Shown in pieces: positions 1 through 9,702 of a stretch of 41,546 bases of DNA; the first letter of the stretch is position 1; each line of letters starts with the position of its first letter. The DNA is from JBGSYN01 sp041750975 (lineage in GTDB: Bacteria > Pseudomonadota > Alphaproteobacteria > Geminicoccales > Geminicoccaceae). The translations under genes and the position numbers were made by a program. The stretch covers positions 1-41,546 of the forward strand of contig JBGSYN010000252.1 in assembly GCA_041750975.1 (NCBI GenBank), written 5' to 3'. The notes below the pieces were generated by a model. The model was not told the origin of the DNA and searched no databases. It worked only from the letters and a program-made list of their open reading frames with translations.

Positions 1-2
1 GC

Positions 3-341
3 GGGCGCGGCGGCTTCGGCGGCACGCCGACGGCCCTTTCCGCGCGCGAGGCCTTGGAGATGGCGACCCGTGGTGGTGCGAGGCTCCTGGGCCGCGACGA
101 TATCGGCTACCTCGCCCCCGGCATGAGCGCCGATTTCATCGCCGTCGACCGCAATCAGCTCGGCCTGTCCGGCAGCGAGCGCGATCCCCTGGCAGCCCTG
201 ATCATGTGCGGACCCTTCAAGGTCGATTATTCGTTCATCAACGGCGTGGAGGTCATTGCCAAGGGTGCCTTCACGAGATTTGACGTCGAAGCCGGATTGG
301 CCGAGCATCGCGCAACCATGAAACGGATCTATCAATCTTGA
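3..341 (+). CDS. Amidohydrolase, C-terminal part (8-oxoguanine deaminase/TRZ-ATZ-like), cut by window edge
   Basis: The frame is open from base 3, so only the last ~112 residues are present and the true start lies outside the window. The visible part has the closing signature of cyclic amidohydrolases: an ATRGGARLLGRDDIG-type helix, then LAPGMSADFIAVD, the beta-sandwich segment where the chain returns to the composite domain, then DPLAALIMCGP and a VNG-like turn (INGVEVIAKG). This pattern is closest to 8-oxoguanine deaminase and hydroxyatrazine ethylaminohydrolase-like enzymes, which remove an amino group from purine or triazine rings in the cytoplasm. The metal ligands lie upstream and cannot be checked. 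The TGA overlaps the TTG start of the next gene, so it probably belongs to one operon with the oxygenase-like and COG4091 genes. The substrate is unknown. Confidence 0.8.
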   Translation, partial: GRGGFGGTPTALSAREALEMATRGGARLLGRDDIGYLAPGMSADFIAVDRNQLGLSGSERDPLAALIMCGPFKVDYSFINGVEVIAKGAFTRFDVEAGLAEHRATMKRIYQS

Positions 342-1225
342 GCGCTGCCATGTCATTGCTGCAAGAACTCGAGCCCGCCGCCCGCGATCAATGGTATTGT
401 ATCGAGGCGGTCGACGACATCGTCGAGGGGAAGAGCGCCAACCGCCTCCTCGGCATCGATCTCGACATCCAAAGAACCGGTACCGATAGGATCGCCGTGG
501 CGATTGCCGGCGATGGAACGGCCCTTCCGGCCCAGCCACGGCATGGCTATCTCTGGACCACTCTGGGCGAGCCGAAACAGGACATCGTGCCGATCCCCGA
601 AGCCGCGGAGCCCGACCGCCGCATCGTTATTTGCGGCGCCATTTCAGTGCGCGCGTCCGGGCTCCGGATCGTCGAGAATTTTCTCGATATGGCGCACTTT
701 CCCTATGTCCACACCGATATTCTGGGCTCGGAAGAAAACGCCGAGGTGATGAATTACGAGTGCGAAATCCGGCGCGACGTCGACGAGGTGTGGGCGACGA
801 ACTGCCAGTTCTTCCAGCCCAAGGCGGCACTCGCGGCAAGCGGCGGGATCATGGCTCAATATATGTATCGGGTGGCCACGCCGTTCGTGACGATCCTCTA
901 CAAAACCTGTCCCAACGCCGATGACCGCTGGGACGTCATCTGCCTCTTCGTGCAGCCGCTCGATCCCGACCGATGCCGCGCGCATCCCGTCATGTTCCTG
1001 ATCGATGACGCCTCGACCCGCACCGACCTCGTGCATTTCCAACAACTGATCTTCCTGCAGGACCGGATCATCTTGGAGAACCAACGGCCGATCCTGCTGC
1101 CGCTCGAAGCCAGATCGGAGATCCCGACGCGCGCGGACGCGTCATCGATCGCCTACCGCCGCTGGCTCAAGGAAAAAGGCTGGACCTACGGGACCACGGG
1201 CACACCAGCGGAAATTCGGGTTTGA
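338..1225 (+). CDS. Ring-hydroxylating oxygenase alpha-subunit homologue lacking the Rieske cluster
   Basis: This 295-residue protein matches the catalytic half of Rieske non-haem iron oxygenases. The iron site is visible: ENFLDMAHFPYVH gives the D117-x2-H120-x4-H125 pattern, and D242 in FLQDRIILENQR fits the third ligand of the VanA/dicamba-type enzymes. The N-terminus starts like a Rieske domain (NRLLGIDLDIQRTG, about residues 35-48) but passes straight from AVAIAGDG to LPAQPRHGYLWTTLG, so the CxH...CxxH segment is missing. The family is normally ~340-450 residues. The reading frame is intact, so this is an in-frame loss rather than decay. The TTG at 338 overlaps the upstream stop; an ATG at 350 is the alternative start. 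It may be a non-catalytic subunit or take electrons from a partner outside the window. Confidence 0.8.
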   Translation: MSAAMSLLQELEPAARDQWYCIEAVDDIVEGKSANRLLGIDLDIQRTGTDRIAVAIAGDGTALPAQPRHGYLWTTLGEPKQDIVPIPEAAEPDRRIVICGAISVRASGLRIVENFLDMAHFPYVHTDILGSEENAEVMNYECEIRRDVDEVWATNCQFFQPKAALAASGGIMAQYMYRVATPFVTILYKTCPNADDRWDVICLFVQPLDPDRCRAHPVMFLIDDASTRTDLVHFQQLIFLQDRIILENQRPILLPLEARSEIPTRADASSIAYRRWLKEKGWTYGTTGTPAEIRV

Positions 1226-2640
1226 ACTACTCGGAACTGCTCTTCACCGAAGCGACCGCGACCATGGTGACGCGCGCGGCACTGATCGGGGTCGGGCAGT
1301 TCGGGCGCACCTTGCTGGCGCAGTCGCGGCGATTGCCGAGCCTCGAGCTTCGGGTGCTGTGCGACCTCGATATCCAACGCATGGTCAAGGCCTGCTTGGC
1401 CGCGGGTCTGTCCGAAGATCAGTTTGCAGTCGTCGAGACTTCCGCCGGCGGCCAGCAAGCTCTCGAATCCGGCAAAATCGTCCTCGCCCAGAACGCTGAT
1501 CTGGCTCTCTCCATGCCGGTCGACGTCGTCGTCGAAGCCACCGGCAATCCCGAAGCCGCGGCTCGCAATTGCCTCGAAGCCATCGCTCAGGGCCGCCATA
1601 TCGCGATGGTGACCAAGGAAACCGACGCCATTATCGGTCCGCTGCTGAGCCGACGGGCGCGACAGGCGGGTCTCGTCCTTTGCCAGGTCGACGGCGATCA
1701 ACCGAGCCTGCTCCTGGGACTCATCTCCTGGGCCCGCTCACTCGGCCTCGACATCACCTGCGCCGGCAAGGCCAGCGAGTATGATTTCGTCGTCGACGGC
1801 GATAACGGCACGATCAGGGCCGAAGGCCTCGACGCGACGGCCGCATTCGACCCATCGCTCTGGCGGGCCGGCGACAAGTCCATGGCCGAATTGATTGCAC
1901 ACCGGGCCGAGGCCCTGGGCACCCTGCCGCAGCGCACGCCGCCCGATTTCTGCGAGATGTGCATCGTCGCCAATGGCTCCGGCCTCAAGCCCGACCGCCC
2001 CGACATGCACGCGGCGATCGCCCGACCGCTCGAGCTGCCGGACATCTACTGCCCCGCGACCGATGGTGGCGTTCTGGCACACCGGGGCCGGCTCGACATC
2101 TTCAACTGCCTGCGCCGGACCGATGAAATCAGTTTTGCGGGCGGGGTCTTCGCGGTCCTCGACGTGCCCGACGCCGAAACCGGACAGCTTTTTGCCCGCA
2201 AAGGCATCCCGGTCAGCCGCAACGAGAGATACGTCCTGGTCTACAATCCGACGCATCTTCTGGGCGTGGAAGCGCCGCTCTCGATCCTCGTTGCACACCG
2301 CCTCGGCTTGTCGACCGGCAGCACCAGGGTCGAGCCGGTCTGCGACATGGCAATGCGCGCGACCGCAGATCTCAAAGCGGGATCATGGCTCGAAGATCAG
2401 GGCTACCACCATCGGATCGTCGGCGTCGAACCGGCGCTCGTCGACTACGCAAAGCTCACCGATGCCGCGCCGCTCCCTTACTTCATGGGCATCGACCGGC
2501 GCCTCACCCGCGACGTCAGGAAAGGCGACCTGGTCAAGCGCCATGACGTCGAGGCACCCACCGAATCGATCCTCTGGAACCTCCGCGACGAGCAGGACAG
2601 TCTGTCAGCGACCGCCGACGAAGTCGATTGCCGACCATAA
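1222..2640 (+). CDS. NAD(P)-dependent oxidoreductase of the COG4091 (homoserine dehydrogenase-like, SAF domain) family
   Basis: The 472-residue product has a Rossmann fold at the N-terminus (ALIGVGQFGRTLL, GxGxxG pattern, about residues 20-32), then VDVVVEATGNPEAA and HIAMVTKETDAIIGPLL, as in homoserine dehydrogenase-like enzymes. The last ~90 residues (MAMRATADLKAGSWLEDQG, then DVRKGDLVKRHDVE) resemble a SAF-type domain, as in the COG4091 family. It is predicted to oxidise a hydroxy acid or polyol derivative with NAD(P) in the cytoplasm; the substrate is not known. The TTG at 1222 overlaps the previous stop by 4 bases. I keep it because MNYSELL immediately precedes the fold as I would expect for the family; an ATG at 1264 would begin just before the Rossmann strand. 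Translational coupling with the oxygenase-like gene is likely. Confidence 0.8.
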   Translation: MNYSELLFTEATATMVTRAALIGVGQFGRTLLAQSRRLPSLELRVLCDLDIQRMVKACLAAGLSEDQFAVVETSAGGQQALESGKIVLAQNADLALSMPVDVVVEATGNPEAAARNCLEAIAQGRHIAMVTKETDAIIGPLLSRRARQAGLVLCQVDGDQPSLLLGLISWARSLGLDITCAGKASEYDFVVDGDNGTIRAEGLDATAAFDPSLWRAGDKSMAELIAHRAEALGTLPQRTPPDFCEMCIVANGSGLKPDRPDMHAAIARPLELPDIYCPATDGGVLAHRGRLDIFNCLRRTDEISFAGGVFAVLDVPDAETGQLFARKGIPVSRNERYVLVYNPTHLLGVEAPLSILVAHRLGLSTGSTRVEPVCDMAMRATADLKAGSWLEDQGYHHRIVGVEPALVDYAKLTDAAPLPYFMGIDRRLTRDVRKGDLVKRHDVEAPTESILWNLRDEQDSLSATADEVDCRP

Positions 2641-2759
2641 GCCAGATCGGCCTTGCACCGAGGGGCGCGCAATGTAATTCTTCCGGCTGCATAATCTGGA
2701 GGCGTCGGTCGGGGACTTTGCATGCCGCATATCCCGATCGCATAAAACGGGAGAACGAC

Positions 2760-4196
<1,437 letters not shown>

Positions 4197-4208
4197 TCTT
4201 CGGGCAAC

Positions 4209-4234
4209 GGGCTGGTCCTATCGAGGACCGGCCC
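4209..4234 (+). terminator. Hairpin after the binding-protein gene (attenuator or mRNA-end stabiliser)
   Basis: GGGCTGGTCCT (4209-4219) pairs with AGGACCGGCCC (4224-4234) around an ATCG loop; 10 of 11 pairs are Watson-Crick and one is G-U. Only GCCTTT follows, so it is a weak intrinsic terminator at best. The position between a binding-protein gene and its permeases is typical of elements that allow excess binding protein. Confidence 0.55.
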
Positions 4235-4278
4235 GCCTTTATGGATAAGAGTTTCGTCCTTCTCGCCGTGGCCGGCTG

Positions 4279-5172
4279 ATGCGATCGTCGCGTGTCGGAT
4301 GGCTGCTGCTGGCACCGACGATCATAATCCTGATCATGGTCGGCTTAGTGCCGTTCCTCTACATTCTGGTCGTCGGTTTCTTCGATTGGAATGCGTTTGC
4401 GGCCAATCCGACACCACAATTTGCAGGTGTCGAAAACTATCGCCGCCTGGTGTTCGACCCGGCGTTCCTGAAGTCGATCTCGCTCACCCTTCAGTTCACG
4501 TTCTACGCGGTCGGCAGTGAGCTCATCCTGGGCTATCTCTTGGCGCAGCTGCTGATGCGCGACTTTCCCTTCAAAGGCCTGTTTCGCACGATCCACACCT
4601 TGCCGCTCCTGGTAGCACCGATCGCCGTCGGGGCCACCTGGCGGCTATTGTGCATTCCGGGGCTGGGACCGGTGCCCTACTACCTCGAGCGCTGGTTCGA
4701 CATACAGTATCGGATCGGGGCCTCGGTCGATCAGGCGTTCTGGACCACGGTCGTCATGGATATCTGGCATTGGACGCCTTTGGTCACCTTGACCATGCTC
4801 GCCGGACTTTCCTCATTGCCGAAAGAGCCGCTCGAGCAAGCCCAGGTCGACGGCGCCAACAAATATCAGCTCTTCTGGTACATCATCCTGCCGATGCTGA
4901 AGCCGGTGATCCTCACCACCGTCTTCATCCGCCTGATGGACGCGCTGCGCACGGTCGATGAGGTTTGGATGTTGACCGGCGGCGGCCCCGGTACGGCAAC
5001 CCGTTACATCGGCCTTCACATCTGGCGCGTGGTCTTTCCCAAGACCGATTACGGCTATGGTGCAGCAATGTCGCTCTTGACCCTCTACCTGACGCTGGTG
5101 CTCTGCTGGCTCCTCTATGTGGCGATGGTGCAGCAACGCACCGGCAGCATCGGCAATGGCGGCAGCAAATGA
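4279..5172 (+). CDS. ABC sugar permease, MalF/UgpA type
   Basis: This 297-residue inner-membrane protein begins with LLLAPTIIILIMVGLVPFLYILVVGFFDW, a first transmembrane helix of the binding-protein-dependent transport family. About six helices are visible. The cytoplasmic EAA loop that docks the ATPase reads EPLEQAQVDGANKYQLFWYIILPMLKP (about residues 181-207), in the expected place. MLTGGGPGTATRYIGLHIW is the usual MalF/UgpA segment near the last helices. It forms the translocation pore with the product of the next gene and receives substrate from the 2760-4196 protein. The spacing of 12 bases to the next gene indicates one transcript. Family assignment is firm; substrate is unknown. Confidence 0.9.
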   Translation: MRSSRVGWLLLAPTIIILIMVGLVPFLYILVVGFFDWNAFAANPTPQFAGVENYRRLVFDPAFLKSISLTLQFTFYAVGSELILGYLLAQLLMRDFPFKGLFRTIHTLPLLVAPIAVGATWRLLCIPGLGPVPYYLERWFDIQYRIGASVDQAFWTTVVMDIWHWTPLVTLTMLAGLSSLPKEPLEQAQVDGANKYQLFWYIILPMLKPVILTTVFIRLMDALRTVDEVWMLTGGGPGTATRYIGLHIWRVVFPKTDYGYGAAMSLLTLYLTLVLCWLLYVAMVQQRTGSIGNGGSK

Positions 5173-5184
5173 CGAGCAACGCCG

Positions 5185-6024
5185 ATGGCTAGGACGCGCA
5201 GCCCCTGGCTTTGGCTGGTGGCCTGGATCGGTCTCTCGGTGGTAACGCTGGCGCCGATCTATTGGATGTTCGTCGTCTCCGCCAAGAGCAGGGTCGAGCT
5301 TTTCGGGCGGCCCAATTTCCTGATCGAGACGTTCTTCACCCCGAACTACACGAACATCCTCACCGACCAGACATTTCAAGGCTACATGCTGAACTCGGTC
5401 ATCGTCGCCACCGGCAATGCGGTGCTCGTCACCGTCCTGGCGCTGCTCGCCACCTACGCATTGTCCCGCTACAGTCTCGTCGGCAAAGAAAACATCTTCT
5501 TTTGGACGATTACCAACCGCATGGCGCCGCCGGCGGTCTTTCTACTGCCGCTATTCTTGCTCTATACGCAAGTTTTCTCGATCGGCAGCTATTCGCTATT
5601 CGATACGCGGATCGGACTGATCCTGCTTTACTGCGTCTTCAACCTGCCCTTCGCGATCTGGCTCTTGAAGGGCATGATCGACGCGATACCGAACGAGCTC
5701 GACGAGGCGGCAATGCTGGACGGCGCCGGCCTCTGGCATATTCTGACGCGGGTGATCATTCCGCTGGCCCGCCCCGGTCTTGCCGTAACCGCGATCCTGA
5801 CCTGGACCTTCGCCTGGAATGAATATTTGTTCGCCGCAACGCTCACCAGCGTCGAGGCCCGCACGATCACTACGGGCCTCGCCGAGTTCGTTACCGTCAC
5901 CGGCACCAATTGGGGCGAGATGGCGGCCATGGCGATGCTGACATTGCTGCCGGCAATACTCTTTCTCGGGCTGGTGCAGCGTCACATCGTGGCCGGCCTC
6001 ACCTTCGGCGCACTCAAGGATTAG
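5185..6024 (+). CDS. ABC sugar permease, MalG/UgpE type
   Basis: This 279-residue permease is the second half of the pore. The first helix is WLWLVAWIGLSVVTLAPIYWMFVVSAK, followed by a periplasmic stretch ending FTPNYTNIL, typical of MalG-like proteins. The EAA loop is NELDEAAMLDGAGLWHILTRVIIPLARPG (about residues 171-199), with the conserved EAA and glycine residues. The tail LVQRHIVAGLTFGALKD is the usual C-terminus that contacts the ATPase. It follows the MalF-like gene directly and is followed after 4 bases by a tiny membrane protein. The absence of a companion ATPase gene means the complex probably borrows one encoded elsewhere. Confidence 0.9.
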   Translation: MARTRSPWLWLVAWIGLSVVTLAPIYWMFVVSAKSRVELFGRPNFLIETFFTPNYTNILTDQTFQGYMLNSVIVATGNAVLVTVLALLATYALSRYSLVGKENIFFWTITNRMAPPAVFLLPLFLLYTQVFSIGSYSLFDTRIGLILLYCVFNLPFAIWLLKGMIDAIPNELDEAAMLDGAGLWHILTRVIIPLARPGLAVTAILTWTFAWNEYLFAATLTSVEARTITTGLAEFVTVTGTNWGEMAAMAMLTLLPAILFLGLVQRHIVAGLTFGALKD

Positions 6025-6028
6025 GCGA

Positions 6029-6232
6029 ATGACGGAGATGAAGCCCGCAACCGGGCCGCGTCAGGGTTTCCTGCCGATCCAAACCAACGCGTTCGACCGG
6101 GGCTTCATCAGTGTCGTGCTTTTTATCGCGATCCATCTCTTATGGATGCGGTTTCTGGAAGCCAGTTTTCCGCTCTATATCGCAACCGGCATTTCGCTCG
6201 TTCTAGGCTACTACATCTGCCGGCGCGGCTAA
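6029..6232 (+). CDS. Small membrane protein of the sugar-importer operon, unknown function
   Basis: This 67-residue protein has a soluble N-terminus of about 27 residues (GFLPIQTNAFDRGF) and two short hydrophobic segments: ISVVLFIAIHLLWM and FPLYIATGISLVLGYYI. It ends in CRRG. ATG 6029 lies 4 bases after the MalG-like stop, so it should be translated from the same message. I do not recognise a named family, although small proteins (for example DUF2160) do occur in some sugar ABC operons. A role in assembly or stability of the permease pair is an inference from position only. It ends 8 bases before the convergent Sat-CysC stop. Confidence 0.65.
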   Translation: MTEMKPATGPRQGFLPIQTNAFDRGFISVVLFIAIHLLWMRFLEASFPLYIATGISLVLGYYICRRG

Positions 6233-6240
6233 GTCGTCCA

Positions 6241-8010
6241 TCAATCCTCGGGCGCAATAAGCCCGAGCTTTTCGAGCTTGAGGATCACCTGCTGTGCGCA
6301 ATAGGCGGGGCTGCCGCCGCTCGTGTCGCTCACGAATTCCGGGTTCTCCGGGATCTCATAAGGATCGTCGATGCCGGTGAAATTGGTGATCTTGCCGGCG
6401 CGGGCGAGTTTGTAGAGACCCTTGCGGTCGCGGCCCTCGCAGACCTCGAGCGAGGTTGAGATATGGGCCTCGACGAACACGCCGTAAGCCTCGATCATCT
6501 CTCGAACCTGCTGGCGGGTTGCAGCGTAGGGTGCGATCGGCGCACAAATGGCGACCCCGCCATTCTTGACGATCTCGGAAGCGACGAAGCCGATCCGCTG
6601 AATGTTCAGATCCCGGTGCTCGCGCGAGAAGCCCAGCTCGGAGGAGAGGTTCTTCCTAACGATATCACCATCGAGCAGGGTCACGGCCCGATGGCCGAGC
6701 TGCATGAGCTTGACCATGAGCGCATTGGCGATGGTCGATTTGCCGGCACCGGAGAGGCCTGTGAAGAACACGCAGAAGCCCTGTTGGTGGCGCGGCGGAT
6801 AGCGTTTGCGTAGCTCTTCGACGACGTCCGGAAAAGAAAACCACTCGGGGATTTCGATTCCGTCCCGCAGCCGGCGACGGAACTCCGTGCCGGAGATTTC
6901 GAGTGCCCGCTCATCGGGCTGCACCTCATCCTGCGGCACGTATTGGCCTCGTTGCTCGACATAGACCAGCTGCTGGAAGGGAACGACCTTGATGCCGATC
7001 TCGTCTTCGTGGCTCTGCACGATTTCTTGAGCCGCATAAGGCCCATAAAAGGGCTTACCGGCGCTATCATTGCCGGGTCCTGCATGGTCGCGGCCGATGA
7101 TCAGGTGGGTGCAGCCATGATTCATGCGGATCAGAGCATGCCATAGCGCCTCACGCGGCCCGCCCATGCGCATGGCGAGATTAAGCAGCGAGAGCATGGT
7201 CGTCTGCTCCGGATAGTGCCGCAGCACCGATTCGTAGCAGCGAACCCGCGTGAAATGATCGATATCGCCGGGCTTGGTCAGACCGACCACGGGATGGATG
7301 AGGAGATTGGCGCCAGCTTCCTGGGCCGCCCGGAACGTCAGTTCCTGATGCGCCCGATGCAGCGGATTGCGGGTCTGAAACGCGACGACCTTCTCCCAGG
7401 CGAGCTTTTTGAAAAGGCCGCGCAACTCGTTCGGCGTGTGCCGATGCTGCAGATAGTCGTAGTGGATCGGTGCCTGAAGGCCGCGAAGCTTGCCACCGAG
7501 ATACACGGGTCCCGCGGTTTCGAAGAGATAGCGGACCGCCGGATGAGCCGTATCTGTCGTCCCCAGGACCAGCGCCGCCTCTTCCTTCTTCTCCGGGCGC
7601 CATTTGTCGCTGATCTCCAGGGTTGCCAGGAGCACGCCCTCCAGATCGCGCAGCGCGATGCTTTGACCGATCTCCAAGGGCTCGGCGAACTTCTCGCTGA
7701 CGTCCAGGGTAATCGGCATCGGCCAGAGGGCGCCTGACGGCAGCCGCATGTTCTGGCAGACACCCGCATAGTCGGCTTCGGTCATGAAGCCTTCCAGGGG
7801 ATAGAACCCGCCGTTCAGGAGTAGCTCCAGATCGCAGATCTGTCGAGGTTTGAGGTCCCAGCTCGGCCAATGGCCGGCCTGGGTCGCTAGCGCCGCTTGC
7901 GCCGATCGATCGACCAACAGCTCGCGCACTGGTTCAGGGTCCCGCATCATCGCCAATTCACACTCCTGTAGCTCTGGATGATCGAACGCAGCTGCGTTGG
8001 CGTTCGTCAA
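6241..8010 (-). CDS. sat/cysC: Bifunctional sulfate adenylyltransferase / adenylylsulfate kinase (Sat-CysC fusion)
   Basis: The enzyme makes adenylyl sulfate from ATP and sulfate and phosphorylates it to PAPS in the cytoplasm. Counting from TTG 8010 (589 residues), the ATP sulfurylase domain covers about 45-395, with the active-site motif QTRNPLHRAH (212-221) and GRDHAGPGN (306-314). The APS kinase domain covers about 410-589, with P-loop GLSGAGKST (418-426), DGDIVRKNLSSELGFSREHRD and RDRKGLYKLARAG. All key residues look intact. The start is uncertain: ATG 7950 (codon 21) follows a GAG-rich stretch and is a reasonable alternative. No other cysteine or sulfation genes are nearby. It lies 82 bases downstream of the FGGY kinase on the same strand, with a short palindrome (8031-8043) between them. 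Confidence 0.95.
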   Translation of the reverse strand: MTNANAAAFDHPELQECELAMMRDPEPVRELLVDRSAQAALATQAGHWPSWDLKPRQICDLELLLNGGFYPLEGFMTEADYAGVCQNMRLPSGALWPMPITLDVSEKFAEPLEIGQSIALRDLEGVLLATLEISDKWRPEKKEEAALVLGTTDTAHPAVRYLFETAGPVYLGGKLRGLQAPIHYDYLQHRHTPNELRGLFKKLAWEKVVAFQTRNPLHRAHQELTFRAAQEAGANLLIHPVVGLTKPGDIDHFTRVRCYESVLRHYPEQTTMLSLLNLAMRMGGPREALWHALIRMNHGCTHLIIGRDHAGPGNDSAGKPFYGPYAAQEIVQSHEDEIGIKVVPFQQLVYVEQRGQYVPQDEVQPDERALEISGTEFRRRLRDGIEIPEWFSFPDVVEELRKRYPPRHQQGFCVFFTGLSGAGKSTIANALMVKLMQLGHRAVTLLDGDIVRKNLSSELGFSREHRDLNIQRIGFVASEIVKNGGVAICAPIAPYAATRQQVREMIEAYGVFVEAHISTSLEVCEGRDRKGLYKLARAGKITNFTGIDDPYEIPENPEFVSDTSGGSPAYCAQQVILKLEKLGLIAPED

Positions 8011-8030
8011 GAATGACCGAGTTTCGCCGC

Positions 8031-8043
8031 TCTGGTGACCAGA
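8031..8043. promoter_or_regulatory. Short palindrome upstream of Sat-CysC, possible operator
   Basis: TCTGGTGACCAGA is a perfect 6-bp inverted repeat around one G, 20 bases upstream of the TTG start on the minus strand. GntR-type repressors often bind TGGT-ACCA dyads, but this is only a resemblance. Short palindromes arise by chance. Confidence 0.25.
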
Positions 8044-8092
8044 TCGGCCCCCCTGCTGTCAACCCGGGAAGCTGACCGCTGAGGTATCCCTG

Positions 8093-9679
8093 CTATGCGT
8101 CAAGCTGAGTCATCCGGTCAATTTCACGACGATGCTCGTGCATCTGTAGAAATGCCGCATATCGACCATTATGCAGCAAACGTGCCGTTTTGTTCGCTTC
8201 CAGGGTGAGACCATCCGTCGCCATCGTCTTGCCGGCTTCGGCCAGTGACGCGTAGGTGCCGGCTGCGGTCGCGGCGACCATGGCCGAGCCCAGAAGTACC
8301 GGTTCGGCGTTGCCCGAAAGAACCACGGAACAGCCGGTCGCATCCGCATAAAGCTTGCGCAGGAACGGGCTCGCCGCATGACCGCCGCTGAGATGCAGCG
8401 TGTCGATGGTATAACCTTGGGCGTTCATATGCTCGATGATGTGGCGCAAGCCATAGGCGACAGCGCAGGCGGTCGCCCAATAGAGGTGCACTAGCGACTC
8501 ATCGGAGAGATCGGTCGACAGGCCTGAAATGACTCCCAGGGCCTCGGCATCGGCGAGCGGCGAACGATTGCCGTGAAAATCCGGCAGGACATGCAGCCGC
8601 GGCGCCGGGTCCTGCCCCGCTTCGTAGATCTCCATGATCCGTTGTGAGAGGGTCCGGTGCGCCTCGCCGCCGAGGTCCCGGGCTGCCGGATGCAGCTCGA
8701 GGATATAGTCGAACAGCGCCCCGCTGATCGATTGTCCGCCCTCATTGAGCCACCAGCCATCGACGACCGCCCCTGAATAGGGCCCCCAGATGCCTTTGAT
8801 GAATCGAGCCTCGGGTGCGAGCCCCATGGTGCAGGTCGAGGTGCCGGCGATGACCGCAAGGCGCCCGTCGAGCGAGGCATCGAGATGAGCACCGAGTGTG
8901 CCGAGGGCTCCTGCATGCGCGTCGATCAGCCCGGCGCCGACGATGCAGTCAGCGGTAAGGCCCAGTTCCTCCGCCGCGGCTTCGGACAGGCGGCCGACCG
9001 CGGCGCCGACCGGCAGCATATTGTCGTCGGCACCCGTCTTCTCGGAAAGATCTTCGAGGCCGATGCGACGCAGATAGCTTCGGCTCCAGGGTTCCGTCTC
9101 GTGCGCCAGATAGGTCCATTTGCAGGTGACGGCGCAGACCGAGCGCCGATCGTCGCCGGTCGCACGCCAGCTCAGGAAATCGCAAAGATCGAAGGCCGCA
9201 CCGATTCGCGCCCAGGCGTCCGGGTGATGGCGTTTCAGCCACATGAGCTTAGGTGTCTCCATTTCCGGCGACATCACCCCGCCGATATAGTCGAGCACGC
9301 TTTCCCCGCTCCGGCTGCATTCCTCGGCCTCGGCCTTGGCCCGGTGATCCATCCAGACGATGGTGTCCCAATTGGGCGCGGCGTCGGGCGAGACATTGAG
9401 CGGCTTCATGCTGCGGTCGCGGATCACCAGGGAACAAGTCGCATCGAAGCCGATGCCCCTGACCTCGCCTGCAGCGACGCCTGAAGCGGCAACCGCCCCT
9501 CGTACCGCCGTACAGACGGCATGCCAGATGTCCTCGGAATCCTGCTCGACGAAATCCTGCCGCGGCCGGCTGGTTCGAATGGCATGCGCGTCGCTGCCGA
9601 GAAGCGCGCCTCCAGCGTCGAACAGCCCGGCCCTGGCGCTGTCGGTGCCGACATCAACGCCAAAGAAATAGTCTGCCAT
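8093..9679 (-). CDS. FGGY-family pentulose kinase (ribulokinase-like)
   Basis: This 528-residue kinase should phosphorylate a ketopentose or related sugar with ATP. ATG 9679 is chosen over the longer open frame (9739) because GAGGAG lies about 9 bases upstream and the protein then begins MADYFFGVDVGTDSARAGLFD, the first ATP-binding loop. Further FGGY landmarks are IGFDATCSLV, IVWMDHRAKAEAEEC, CKWTYLAHE, the ATP-binding GTSTCTMGL, and SGGHAASPFLRKLYAD with EPVLLGSAMVAATAAG near the C-terminus. The layout fits the family that includes D-ribulokinase and human FGGY. It diverges from the sugar ABC operon at 9784 and probably serves the same pathway. The actual substrate is unknown. Antisense frames here are shadows. 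Confidence 0.85.
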   Translation of the reverse strand: MADYFFGVDVGTDSARAGLFDAGGALLGSDAHAIRTSRPRQDFVEQDSEDIWHAVCTAVRGAVAASGVAAGEVRGIGFDATCSLVIRDRSMKPLNVSPDAAPNWDTIVWMDHRAKAEAEECSRSGESVLDYIGGVMSPEMETPKLMWLKRHHPDAWARIGAAFDLCDFLSWRATGDDRRSVCAVTCKWTYLAHETEPWSRSYLRRIGLEDLSEKTGADDNMLPVGAAVGRLSEAAAEELGLTADCIVGAGLIDAHAGALGTLGAHLDASLDGRLAVIAGTSTCTMGLAPEARFIKGIWGPYSGAVVDGWWLNEGGQSISGALFDYILELHPAARDLGGEAHRTLSQRIMEIYEAGQDPAPRLHVLPDFHGNRSPLADAEALGVISGLSTDLSDESLVHLYWATACAVAYGLRHIIEHMNAQGYTIDTLHLSGGHAASPFLRKLYADATGCSVVLSGNAEPVLLGSAMVAATAAGTYASLAEAGKTMATDGLTLEANKTARLLHNGRYAAFLQMHEHRREIDRMTQLDA

Positions 9680-9702
9680 ATCGCCAGCCTCCTCGTCTTC
9701 GG

